A stretch of DNA of 64,000 nt from Geothrix terrae (GTDB taxonomy: Bacteria > Acidobacteriota > Holophagae > Holophagales > Holophagaceae). The notes under the pieces were generated by a model. It ran no database searches. It was given only the letters and a program-made list of their open reading frames with translations, and had not been told where the DNA came from. The position numbers and the translations under genes were made by a program. Below are positions 34,030 to 41,340 of this stretch, in pieces; the first letter of the stretch is position 1, and every line of letters starts with the position of its first letter. The stretch spans positions 167,297-231,296 of the forward strand of contig NZ_JAKZLA010000006.1 of the NCBI RefSeq assembly GCF_022808775.1, written 5' to 3'.

Positions 34030-35052
34030 TCAGAGCCGGTCGAAGTGGATGACCTCCACCTTGCCGGGCTTGCCCTTGGAGGTTTCCTCCCGCTCCCGCT
34101 CGGGGCGGGGTTCGCGATGGGGCCTGGGCTCGGGCCGCGCTTCGGGTTTCGCCTCGGCGTGATGCTTGGGTTCGTGCCGGCGAGGTTCGGGCTCGGGCCG
34201 AGGCGCGGGCTTCGGCGCTGGGGCCGGAGCCTGGCGGTCCCGGCCAGCCCACACGGCGCCCACCTGCTTGATGCGGTCCACCAGCCGGGCGGGTTCCAGC
34301 ACCTGGATGCCGTCGCCGAACTGCATGGCCCAGCGGGCGATGGCGCGCAGGTCCGTGGCGGTGAAGGACACGAGGGCCTGTCCGTCGCCCTGCTCCTCGA
34401 TCTTGAAGCGGGGGAAGGCCGGGGGCGCCTGCTTCACGGCGAAGACCCACTGCTTGAGCAGAGTGGCCTTCACGGCGATGGGCTCGCCGCCCAGCCAGCC
34501 GCCGATCTGGTTGGCGGCGGTGCCCTCGGCGTAGGGGCCCTGGGCTGCCCGGCCCACGCCCTCCACCTCGTTCACCTCGGCCAGGAGGTCCACCCGGTGG
34601 TGGCGCTCGGCGTTGTAGCGGCGGTCCCAGCCCCACACATACCAGGCCTGGCTGAGGGCGTCGAAGGTGAGCTGCCGGGGTTCGAAGGTGCGCGGCGCGT
34701 TGGCATCCGCATCGGCGAAGATGAACTCCACGGCGCGACCCTCGCGGATGGCGGCGAGGAGAGCATCCACCAGGGCCGATGGCGCGGCGGCGACCGCGGC
34801 CTTCTTCGCGACCGGCTTCGGGGCCGGAGCGGCAGGGACGATGGGTTCCGGCGGTGCCGGCACGATCTCGACAGCCTTCGCGCCCTTGGCCTTCGCCGGG
34901 GCCTTGGCGGCCTTCTTGGCCTTGGGTTCGGCGGCCTCGACCTTCTTGGCGGGGGCCTTCTTCGCGGGGGTGGCCTTCGCCTTGGGGGCGGGTTTCTCCA
35001 CTCCGGCGGCTGTAGCGGTGGGCTTCTTGCGGGGGGTCTTGGTGACGGCCAT
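34030..35052 (-). CDS. WYL-domain protein with histone-H1-like N-terminal tail
   Basis: 340 aa. Residues 1-95 are almost entirely Lys, Ala, Pro and Thr (repeats like AKKAPAKK and KAPAKAKG), resembling bacterial H1/AlgP-type DNA-binding tails. Residues about 95-165 form a WYL domain (AIREGRAVEFIFADADAN, AWYVWGWDRRYNAERHHRVD), and about 195-270 the WCX extension (RFKIEEQGDGQALVSFTAT..ARWAMQFGDGIQVLEPARL). The last 70 residues are Pro/Glu/Arg/His-rich. WYL regulators normally carry an N-terminal winged helix; none is visible, so the basic tail may supply DNA binding. Regulatory target and ligand unknown. It stands alone. Confidence 0.8.
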   Translation of the reverse strand: MAVTKTPRKKPTATAAGVEKPAPKAKATPAKKAPAKKVEAAEPKAKKAAKAPAKAKGAKAVEIVPAPPEPIVPAAPAPKPVAKKAAVAAAPSALVDALLAAIREGRAVEFIFADADANAPRTFEPRQLTFDALSQAWYVWGWDRRYNAERHHRVDLLAEVNEVEGVGRAAQGPYAEGTAANQIGGWLGGEPIAVKATLLKQWVFAVKQAPPAFPRFKIEEQGDGQALVSFTATDLRAIARWAMQFGDGIQVLEPARLVDRIKQVGAVWAGRDRQAPAPAPKPAPRPEPEPRRHEPKHHAEAKPEARPEPRPHREPRPEREREETSKGKPGKVEVIHFDRL

Positions 35053-35152
35053 GGGTTCGCGGCTCCTGGCCCATCATCGCCCATTCCGCCAGGGGCGGTC
35101 CATTCACAAATCCGCGGGGGCCATCCTGCCCGTCCGCAGCCATGCTGGAGGG

Positions 35153-36031
35153 ATGGGTCATCGCAACCTCCGCTTCGCCGCCGTCATGGGGCTCCACACG
35201 TTCATCTCCGCAGGCACTTACCTGTTAGGGAAGCCCGCCGCGGACGCGATCCCGACCCTGGCTCTGGGCCTGTTGCGCTTCCTCATCGCCGGCGCGGGAT
35301 TCCTGATCCTGGCGCGGTTGCGGCACCTGGAGCTGTGGTCCGTGGCCCGGTCGGAATGGCGGGCCTACCTGTCGGCGGGGTTCTTGGGCGTGACGCTGAA
35401 CCAGCTGGCCTTCCTCGGGGGCTTGGCCTTCACCTTGCCATCCCATGCGGCCCTGCTCTATGCACTGACGCCCACCGTGGTGCTCCTGCTGGCCTGGGCC
35501 CGGGGCCAGGAGCGGCCTGGCCCACGGAAACTGGGCGGGTTGGTCTTGGCCTTCTCCGGCGCGCTGGTGCTCTTCTCCGGCAAGGCGGGCGGCGTCCTGC
35601 CGCCCCGGTGGATCCTGGGCGACCTGCTGGTGTTGGTGGCGGTGGTCGCCTGGGCGGGCTATACCGTGATGAGCCGACCCCTGGTGCAGAGGCACGGGGC
35701 CCAGCGTGCCACCACCCTATCCATCCTCTTCGGCCTCGCGGTCTTCGCGCCCCTCGGCGCCCTGGGCCTCCCGGGCCTGAAGGTGGCCGCCGTCCCTCCC
35801 GTGGCCTGGGTGGGCCTGGTCTACCTCGGCCTGATGACCAGCGTGGTGTCCTACCTGCTGTGGTTCCATGCCCTCTCCATCAAGGAGCCGAGCCGGGTGG
35901 CCATTGCCACCAATGGCCAGCCCGTGGCCACGGCCATCCTCGCCTGGATCTTCTATGGGCAGGCCATCACTCCGGCCTTCGCGGTGGGCGCCGCGCTGGT
36001 ACTGGGGGGCGTGCTGCTGACGCAGCTGTGA
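35153..36031 (+). CDS. EamA/DMT-family exporter
   Basis: A 292-aa inner-membrane transporter with ten predicted helices arranged as two EamA repeats. The first starts AAVMGLHTFISAGTYLLGKPAAD, and the second LVLVAVVAWAGYTVMSRPLV. The typical tail of repeat 2, PVATAILAWIFYGQAITPAFAVGAALVLGGVLL, is present. The drug/metabolite family exports metabolites such as amino acids; the substrate is unknown. ATG 35153 is only one base from GGAGG, an unusually tight spacing, but no better in-frame start exists. It converges on xerD with a 6-bp gap. Confidence 0.85.
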   Translation: MGHRNLRFAAVMGLHTFISAGTYLLGKPAADAIPTLALGLLRFLIAGAGFLILARLRHLELWSVARSEWRAYLSAGFLGVTLNQLAFLGGLAFTLPSHAALLYALTPTVVLLLAWARGQERPGPRKLGGLVLAFSGALVLFSGKAGGVLPPRWILGDLLVLVAVVAWAGYTVMSRPLVQRHGAQRATTLSILFGLAVFAPLGALGLPGLKVAAVPPVAWVGLVYLGLMTSVVSYLLWFHALSIKEPSRVAIATNGQPVATAILAWIFYGQAITPAFAVGAALVLGGVLLTQL

Positions 36032-36037
36032 AGCCCC

Positions 36038-36973
36038 TCATCCACCAGATCGGGGGTGCATCTGGTCGTAGAGGGCGCGGAGCCGGGCCTGGTGGACGTG
36101 GGTGTAGATCTGGGTCGTGCTGATGTCGGCATGGCCGAGCATGGCCTGGACGGCACGGAGGTCGGCGCCGTGGTCGAGGAGGTGCGTGGCGAACGCGTGG
36201 CGCAGGACGTGCGGGCTCACGGCCTCCGGGCGGAGGCCCGCGGTGCGCGCGTAGCCCTTCAGCAGACGCCAGAGGTGCTGGCGCGTGAGGCCCTCGCCCC
36301 GCTGGCCCACGAACAGTTCCGCGCCTTTGGGCTTGAAGCCCGGGCGCAGCGCCAGCCAGGCGCGGATCCAATGCTCGGCGCCCGCTCCGAAGGGGATCAG
36401 GCGCTCCTTGCGGCCCTTGCCCATGACCTTGAGGAAGCCCTCATCCAGAAACACGGACAGAGCCGGGAGCTCGGCCAGCTCGGACACGCGGAGGCCCGAG
36501 GCATAGAGCAGCTCCAGCCAGGCGCGGTCGCGCACGCCCAGGGGGGTGGTGGTGTCCGGGGCCTGCAGCAGGACCTCCACCTGGCTTTCGCCCAGGGTGC
36601 GGGGGAGGATGCGGGGCGGGCGCGGCGGCTTGACCACCGCCTCGGGCCCCGCGCCCTCACCGCCTTCCATGCGCAGGAAGGACAGGAAGGCGCGCAGGCT
36701 CGAGCTCAGCCGGGCCAGGCTGCGCGGAGCCTTGCCCTCGGACTGCTGGGCCACCAGGAAGGCCGTGAGGTGGTCCCGCGCGAGATCTGTGGGGGAGACC
36801 TCCCGGCCGCAGGCCCAGGCGGCCAGGTGGTTCAGGTCCGAGAGGTAGCCCGAGGCCGTGTGGGGTGAAAGCCCCCGTTCCACGGCCAGGAATGTGCGGA
36901 ACTCCCGCAGGCTGGCGCCCCAGCCCAGGGGCCATCCATGTTCGGGTTCTTCAAGGGTCTTGGGGCGGGGCAT
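36038..36973 (-). CDS. xerD: XerC/XerD-type tyrosine recombinase
   Basis: Resolves chromosome dimers at dif. 311 aa from ATG 36973, which has GGAGG 9 bases upstream; an upstream ATG would add 30 atypical residues. The N-terminal SAM-like core-binding domain covers about residues 20-110 (LREFRTFLAVERGLSPHTASGY). The catalytic set is complete: Arg162 (ASGLRVSEL), Lys186 (GKGRKERLIPF), His255 and Arg258 (SPHVLRHAFATHLL), His281 (LGHADISTTQIYTHV) and Tyr290. Length and the HVLRHAFATH motif fit the housekeeping Xer pair rather than a phage integrase. C versus D cannot be settled from sequence alone. Confidence 0.88.
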   Translation of the reverse strand: MPRPKTLEEPEHGWPLGWGASLREFRTFLAVERGLSPHTASGYLSDLNHLAAWACGREVSPTDLARDHLTAFLVAQQSEGKAPRSLARLSSSLRAFLSFLRMEGGEGAGPEAVVKPPRPPRILPRTLGESQVEVLLQAPDTTTPLGVRDRAWLELLYASGLRVSELAELPALSVFLDEGFLKVMGKGRKERLIPFGAGAEHWIRAWLALRPGFKPKGAELFVGQRGEGLTRQHLWRLLKGYARTAGLRPEAVSPHVLRHAFATHLLDHGADLRAVQAMLGHADISTTQIYTHVHQARLRALYDQMHPRSGG

Positions 36974-37055
36974 GGGTCCATCCTCCACAGCGCGGGCCCA
37001 GGCGCAATCCTTCTGCCAGCCTCCGAGCAAGGGTACGGGCGTCTTTACTCCGGGT

Positions 37056-37085
37056 TTGGACAATGGGGCGGGGGTGTGTTAGGGT
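37056..37085 (+). promoter_or_regulatory. Candidate acpP promoter
   Basis: TTGGAC (37056-37061), an 18-base G-rich spacer and TAGGGT (37080-37085), 27 bases before the acpP ATG. The -35 hexamer matches that of the cysteine-rich peptide gene. Confidence 0.4.
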
Positions 37086-37112
37086 TTCCAGGTTCGTTTG
37101 GAGGAGCCCACG

Positions 37113-37352
37113 ATGGCTGATGTGCGTAAGAAGGTCATTGCGATCATTGCTGAGCAGCTGGCCAAGCCCGAAGATTCCATCTCCGAATCCAGCCACTTCG
37201 TGGACGACCTCGGCGCCGACAGCCTCGACACCGTCGAGATCATCATGGCCATCGAAGAGGCCTTCAGCCTCGAGATCCCTGAGAGCGAGCAGGAGAAGAT
37301 CCGCACGGTGGGCGATGCCATCGCCTACATCGAGAAGCACGCGAAGGCCTGA
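37113..37352 (+). CDS. acpP: Acyl carrier protein
   Basis: A 79-aa acidic carrier of growing fatty acyl chains. Ser37 in DDLGADSLDTVEIIMAIEEAF is the 4'-phosphopantetheine site. ATG 37113 follows GGAGGA by 7 bases; five extra upstream residues in the same frame are not needed. It is followed by fabF in the usual order, but with a terminator-like hairpin between them, which would let acpP be made in excess. Confidence 0.97.
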   Translation: MADVRKKVIAIIAEQLAKPEDSISESSHFVDDLGADSLDTVEIIMAIEEAFSLEIPESEQEKIRTVGDAIAYIEKHAKA

Positions 37353-37368
37353 TCCATCGCGATCGTGA

Positions 37369-37409
37369 CGTGCCGCAGCGCCCCCACGGCCCTGCGGCAC
37401 GTTTGTTTT
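37369..37409 (+). terminator. Terminator/attenuator between acpP and fabF
   Basis: A perfect 10-bp stem CGTGCCGCAG / CTGCGGCACG with a 13-base loop, then TTTGTTTT. It is placed 17 bases after the acpP stop and 20 bases before the fabF ATG, so partial read-through is probably how fabF is transcribed. Confidence 0.7.
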
Positions 37410-37429
37410 CCGTTTCAAGAGGTGAATCC

Positions 37430-38683
37430 ATGACCAGGACCGTCCAGCGTCGCCGCGTCGTCATCACCGGCATGGGGACCATTAACCCCTGCGGCCTCAC
37501 CGTGCCCGAAACCTGGGACAACCTGCTGGCGGGGAAAAGCGGCATCGGCCCCATCGATCGCTTCGACGCCACGGACTTCGCCTGCAAGATCGCAGGGCAG
37601 GTGAAGGGCTTCAACCCGGACCCCTTCATCGACAAGAAGGAACAGAAGAAGATGGACATCTTCATCCAATACGCCCTGGGCGCGGCCCACGAGGCGTGGG
37701 TGGATGCAGGCTTCGACCAGGTGCAACTCACCAAGGCCGAGCGGGAGGTGTTCGGGGCCTACATCGGCAGCGGCATCGGCGGCCTCAGCACCATCTGGGA
37801 CGAGGCCAACGGCTACCGCGGCCCCCGCCGCACCAGCCCCTTCTTCATTCCCAGCCTCATCGTGAACATGGCCAGCGGCCAGGCCAGCATCAAGTACGGT
37901 CTGCAGGGGCCCAACAGCGCGGTGGCAACGGCCTGCGCCACGGGCGCCCACGCCATCGGAGACGCGGCCCGCCTCATCGCCTTCGGCTATGCGGATCGCA
38001 TGATGGCCGGCGGCAGCGATTCGGTCGTCAACCAGCTGGGCGTGGGCGGCTTCGCCGCCATGCGGGCCCTCAGCACCCGCAACGACGAGCCCGAGCGTGC
38101 CTCCCGGCCCTTCGACGTGGACCGTGACGGCTTCGTCATGGCCGAGGGTGCGGGCATCGTCATCCTCGAGGAATACGAACTGGCCAAGGCCCGGGGCGCC
38201 AAGATCTACGCCGAGGTTGCCGGCTACGGCATGAGCGGCGACGCCAACCACATCACCAGCCCGGCTCCCGAGGGCGAGGGTGGCCAACGGGTCATGCGCG
38301 CGGCCATCAAGGATGCGGACATCGCACCCGAGGAAGTGGGCTACGTGAACATGCACGGCACCAGCACGCCCGTGGGCGACAAGCTGGAGTGCATGGCCAT
38401 CCAGAAGGTCTTCGGCGACCACGCGAAGAAGATCAAGGTGAGCAGCACCAAGTCCATGCACGGGCACCTGCTGGGTGCCGCCGGCGGCCTGGAGACCATC
38501 GTCGCCGTCATGGCCGTCAAGACCGGGAAGATCCCCCCCACCATCAACGTGGACCACCAGGACCCCGAGTGCGACCTGGACGTGACCGCGAACGTGGCGG
38601 GCAAGCTGGACTCCGAATACGTCATGAACAACGGCTTCGGCTTCGGCGGCACCAACGGGTGCCTGATCCTGCGGAAGGTCTGA
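37430..38683 (+). CDS. fabF: 3-oxoacyl-ACP synthase II
   Basis: Condenses malonyl-ACP with acyl-ACP in fatty acid elongation. 417 aa, standard for KASII. The catalytic Cys169 lies in VATACATGAHAIGDA. The two histidines are His309 in NMHGTSTPVGD and His346 in KSMHGHLLGAAGG, where the usual KSMTGH has His instead of Thr. The C-terminal NNGFGFGGTN is intact. ATG 37430 has AAGAGGTG 6 bases upstream. It is co-located with acpP, and other fab genes are not in the window. Confidence 0.96.
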   Translation: MTRTVQRRRVVITGMGTINPCGLTVPETWDNLLAGKSGIGPIDRFDATDFACKIAGQVKGFNPDPFIDKKEQKKMDIFIQYALGAAHEAWVDAGFDQVQLTKAEREVFGAYIGSGIGGLSTIWDEANGYRGPRRTSPFFIPSLIVNMASGQASIKYGLQGPNSAVATACATGAHAIGDAARLIAFGYADRMMAGGSDSVVNQLGVGGFAAMRALSTRNDEPERASRPFDVDRDGFVMAEGAGIVILEEYELAKARGAKIYAEVAGYGMSGDANHITSPAPEGEGGQRVMRAAIKDADIAPEEVGYVNMHGTSTPVGDKLECMAIQKVFGDHAKKIKVSSTKSMHGHLLGAAGGLETIVAVMAVKTGKIPPTINVDHQDPECDLDVTANVAGKLDSEYVMNNGFGFGGTNGCLILRKV

Positions 38684-38730
38684 ACAGCAGGCCGATTCGC
38701 CAAGAAGACCGAAAGCAGAACGGACGAAGA

Positions 38731-38846
38731 CACTCGCAGAGAAAAGAGGAGATGAGCGGAGATCGCGGAGGAGGAAGGCCTGGCTTTTCTCCGCAGTCTC
38801 CGCCCTCTCCGCGGTCCTCTGCGTGAGTGGTTATTCTTTCTTTTTT
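38731..38846. repeat. Dispersed imperfect palindrome, copy 2
   Basis: Starts CACTCGCAGAG and ends CTCTGCGTGAGTGGTTATTCTTTC, with GCGGAG and CTCCGC blocks between, so it can fold on itself. It shares ends and core with the copy at 17,708. It fills most of the fabF-uvrB gap and runs to within about 30 bases of the uvrB start. Confidence 0.7.
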
Positions 38847-38878
38847 TATTCGCGTCTTCGTGCTTTCCTTTTCTTCCC

Positions 38879-40930
38879 ATGGCCAAGGCAATCCCCTTCA
38901 AGCTCGTGTCGCCTTACTCTCCCGCCGGAGACCAGCCGGAGGCCATCGCCCAGCTGGTGGCGGGCCTCGAGCGGGGGGACCGGGCCCAGACGCTGCTGGG
39001 GGTGACGGGCTCCGGGAAGACCTACACCATGGCCTCGACCATCGCCCGGGCCGGCCGGCCGGCGCTCATCTTCGCGCCCAACAAGACGCTGGCCGCCCAG
39101 CTCTTCAGCGAGTTCAAGCAGTTCTTCCCCGAGAACGCCGTCGAGTACTTCGTCAGCTACTACGACTACTACCAGCCCGAGGCCTACGTGCCCGAGCGGG
39201 ACCTGTTTATCGACAAGGACGCGAAGATCAACGAGGAGCTGGAGAAGCTGCGCCTCAGCGCCACCCGCTGCCTGCTGGAGCGGCGGGACACCATCGTGGT
39301 GGCCTCCGTCAGCTGCATCTACGGCCTGGGCGATCCCAGCTCGTATCTGAACCTGTCGGTGACGTTGAAGACCGGCCAGAGCATCGACCGCGCCATGCTG
39401 CTGCGGGATCTGGTGGCCATCCAGTACCAGCGCAACCACCTCAGCTTCGAGCCGGGCATCTTCCGCGTGCGGGGCGACGTGGTGGAGGTCTATCCAGCCT
39501 ACGAGGATGTGGCCTACCGCATCGAGCTGTGGGGCGACGAGGTGGAGCGGCTGTCGAAGATCGACCCCCTCCGTGGCGTGGTCATCGAGAAGCTGGACGA
39601 GCTCACCATCTGGCCCAAGACCCACTACGTGACCCCCGAGGACAAGCTCAAGGCCGCCATCCGCGACATCAAGGACGAGCTGGAGGCTCGGGAGGAGGAA
39701 TTCCGCGCCGCGGGCAAGATCGTCGAGCTCCAGCGCCTCCACCAGCGCGTCATCTACGACGTGGAGATGATGAAGGAGATGGGCCACTGCAGCGGCATCG
39801 AGAACTACAGCCGCTTCCTCGACGGCCGCCAGCCCGGCCAGCCGCCCCACACCCTGCTGGACTACTTCCCCGAGGACTTCATCGTCTTCATGGACGAGAG
39901 CCACGTGGCCACGGGCCAGCTCCACGGCATGTACAACGGTGACCGCTCCCGCAAGACCACCCTCGTGGACTACGGCTTCAGATTGCCCTCCGCCCTCGAC
40001 AACCGTCCTCTCAAATTCGAAGAATTTGAGAGCCGCGTGAAGCAGGTCGTCTACGTCTCCGCCACCCCCGGCGATTACGAGCTGCAGCAAAGCGGCGGGG
40101 CCTTCGTGGAGCAGGTGGTGCGGCCCACGGGCCTGGTGGATCCCCTGGTTGAGGTGCGTCCCGTGGGCAGCCAGGTGGACGATCTGCTGGAGGAGATCCG
40201 CAAGACCGTGGCCCGGGACGAGCGGGTGCTGGTGACGGTGCTCACCAAGAAGCTGGCGGAGCAGCTCACGGCCTACTACCAGGAGCTGGGCATCAAGGCG
40301 GAATACCTGCACAGCGAGATCGACACTCTGGAGCGCGTGGAGCTGCTGAAGAACCTCCGACGCGGCGTCTTCGATGTGCTGGTGGGTATCAACCTGCTGC
40401 GGGAGGGTCTGGACCTGCCGGAGGTGAGCTTGGTGGCCATCCTGGACGCGGACAAGGAAGGCTTCCTCCGCAACACCCGCAGCCTCATCCAGACCATCGG
40501 CCGCGCGGCCCGTCACGTGAACGGCAAGGCCATCCTCTACGCCGATGTGATGACGGGCTCCATGAAGCAGGCCATCGGTGAGACCGAGCGGCGCCGGCAG
40601 AAACAGCTGGCCCACAACGCCGCCCACGGCATCACGCCCGAGACTGTGAAGCGCAACCTGGACGACGTCATGGGCGAGGCCCTGGCGCGGGAGTTCATCA
40701 ACGTCACCAAGGAGGAGCAGGCGGCCGAGGAGCCGCTGCTCTACTTGGAGGACAAGGCGTTCGAGCGCGAGGTGGCCAAGCTGGAGAAGCGCATGAAGGA
40801 GCTGGCTTCGCAGATGAAGTTCGAGGATGCCGCAGCACTCCGCGACCGCATCCTGCACGCCCGACGGGAGCGGCTGCTGGGCACCGGCGATTCGCCCTTG
40901 GCCATGGCTTCCGGGCCGGTGGTGGAGTGA
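38879..40930 (+). CDS. uvrB: UvrABC system protein B
   Basis: Damage-verifying helicase of nucleotide excision repair. 683 aa, normal length. Walker A GVTGSGKT is at residues 41-48; the beta-hairpin [12 protein letters not shown] follows near residue 95; Walker B is DESH ([11 protein letters not shown]); helicase motif VI is [19 protein letters not shown]. The UVR domain for UvrC binding is at the C-terminus ([23 protein letters not shown]). The leader before ATG 38879 is pyrimidine-rich (CTTTCCTTTTCTTCCC) with no Shine-Dalgarno, a contrast with most genes here. Its TGA overlaps the next ATG by one base. Confidence 0.97.
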   Translation: MAKAIPFKLVSPYSPAGDQPEAIAQLVAGLERGDRAQTLLGVTGSGKTYTMASTIARAGRPALIFAPNKTLAAQLFSEFKQFFPENAVEYFVSYYDYYQPEAYVPERDLFIDKDAKINEELEKLRLSATRCLLERRDTIVVASVSCIYGLGDPSSYLNLSVTLKTGQSIDRAMLLRDLVAIQYQRNHLSFEPGIFRVRGDVVEVYPAYEDVAYRIELWGDEVERLSKIDPLRGVVIEKLDELTIWPKTHYVTPEDKLKAAIRDIKDELEAREEEFRAAGKIVELQRLHQRVIYDVEMMKEMGHCSGIENYSRFLDGRQPGQPPHTLLDYFPEDFIVFMDESHVATGQLHGMYNGDRSRKTTLVDYGFRLPSALDNRPLKFEEFESRVKQVVYVSATPGDYELQQSGGAFVEQVVRPTGLVDPLVEVRPVGSQVDDLLEEIRKTVARDERVLVTVLTKKLAEQLTAYYQELGIKAEYLHSEIDTLERVELLKNLRRGVFDVLVGINLLREGLDLPEVSLVAILDADKEGFLRNTRSLIQTIGRAARHVNGKAILYADVMTGSMKQAIGETERRRQKQLAHNAAHGITPETVKRNLDDVMGEALAREFINVTKEEQAAEEPLLYLEDKAFEREVAKLEKRMKELASQMKFEDAAALRDRILHARRERLLGTGDSPLAMASGPVVE

Positions 40931-41310
40931 TGGACCGCGGCCTCCTGCCCTCCAGGACTTTCGCGACATGCATGATCGGGGCCTTCCTGGCCTCGGGGAT
41001 TCCCTGGTGGCTGGCGCCTTACAACCGCTTCACCTTCTCCCATCCGGCGGCCATCCTCGGCTTTCTGGCTTTCGTGGTCCTGGCGGCCTGGTTCGCCGGG
41101 GGGACGGAGCTCGGCTTCGGCCGCACCGTCCTGGCCGCGGGCGCGGCGGTGCCGGCGGCGGTGATGATCCGGGTGATCGTGGATACCGCGAAGGATCCGA
41201 CCTCGCACAACCTGTGGCCCTTCGAGGTGGCCCTCACGGGCGCTTTCGCCTTCGGCCTGGCGGCGGGTGCCGCCCTGCTGGGTCTGCTGTTTCGTCGCCT
41301 GCTCCGCTGA
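40930..41310 (+). CDS. Small membrane protein coupled to uvrB
   Basis: A 126-aa protein of no recognised family, with four hydrophobic segments (FATCMIGAFLASGIPWWL, AAILGFLAFVVLAAWFAGG, TVLAAGAAVPAAVMIRVIV, VALTGAFAFGLAAGAALLGLLF) and a basic tail. It is probably an inner-membrane protein. The ATG overlaps the uvrB stop (TGATG), so it is translated with uvrB. An in-frame GTG three bases earlier is also possible. No function can be inferred beyond co-expression. Confidence 0.7.
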   Translation: MDRGLLPSRTFATCMIGAFLASGIPWWLAPYNRFTFSHPAAILGFLAFVVLAAWFAGGTELGFGRTVLAAGAAVPAAVMIRVIVDTAKDPTSHNLWPFEVALTGAFAFGLAAGAALLGLLFRRLLR

Positions 41311-41340
41311 CCGGGGCCGCTCTCCCGCGGGAAGGCAGGC

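Noticed and set aside
34045..36123. A 692-codon plus-strand open frame over the WYL gene and the exporter
   Set aside because: It is antisense to the WYL gene and out of frame with the exporter; the product is Gly/Leu/Arg-rich and without recognisable domains.
36038..36973. Phage or island integrase
   Set aside because: The length, N-terminal domain and motifs fit chromosomal XerC/D, and no tRNA junction, direct repeats or phage genes adjoin it.
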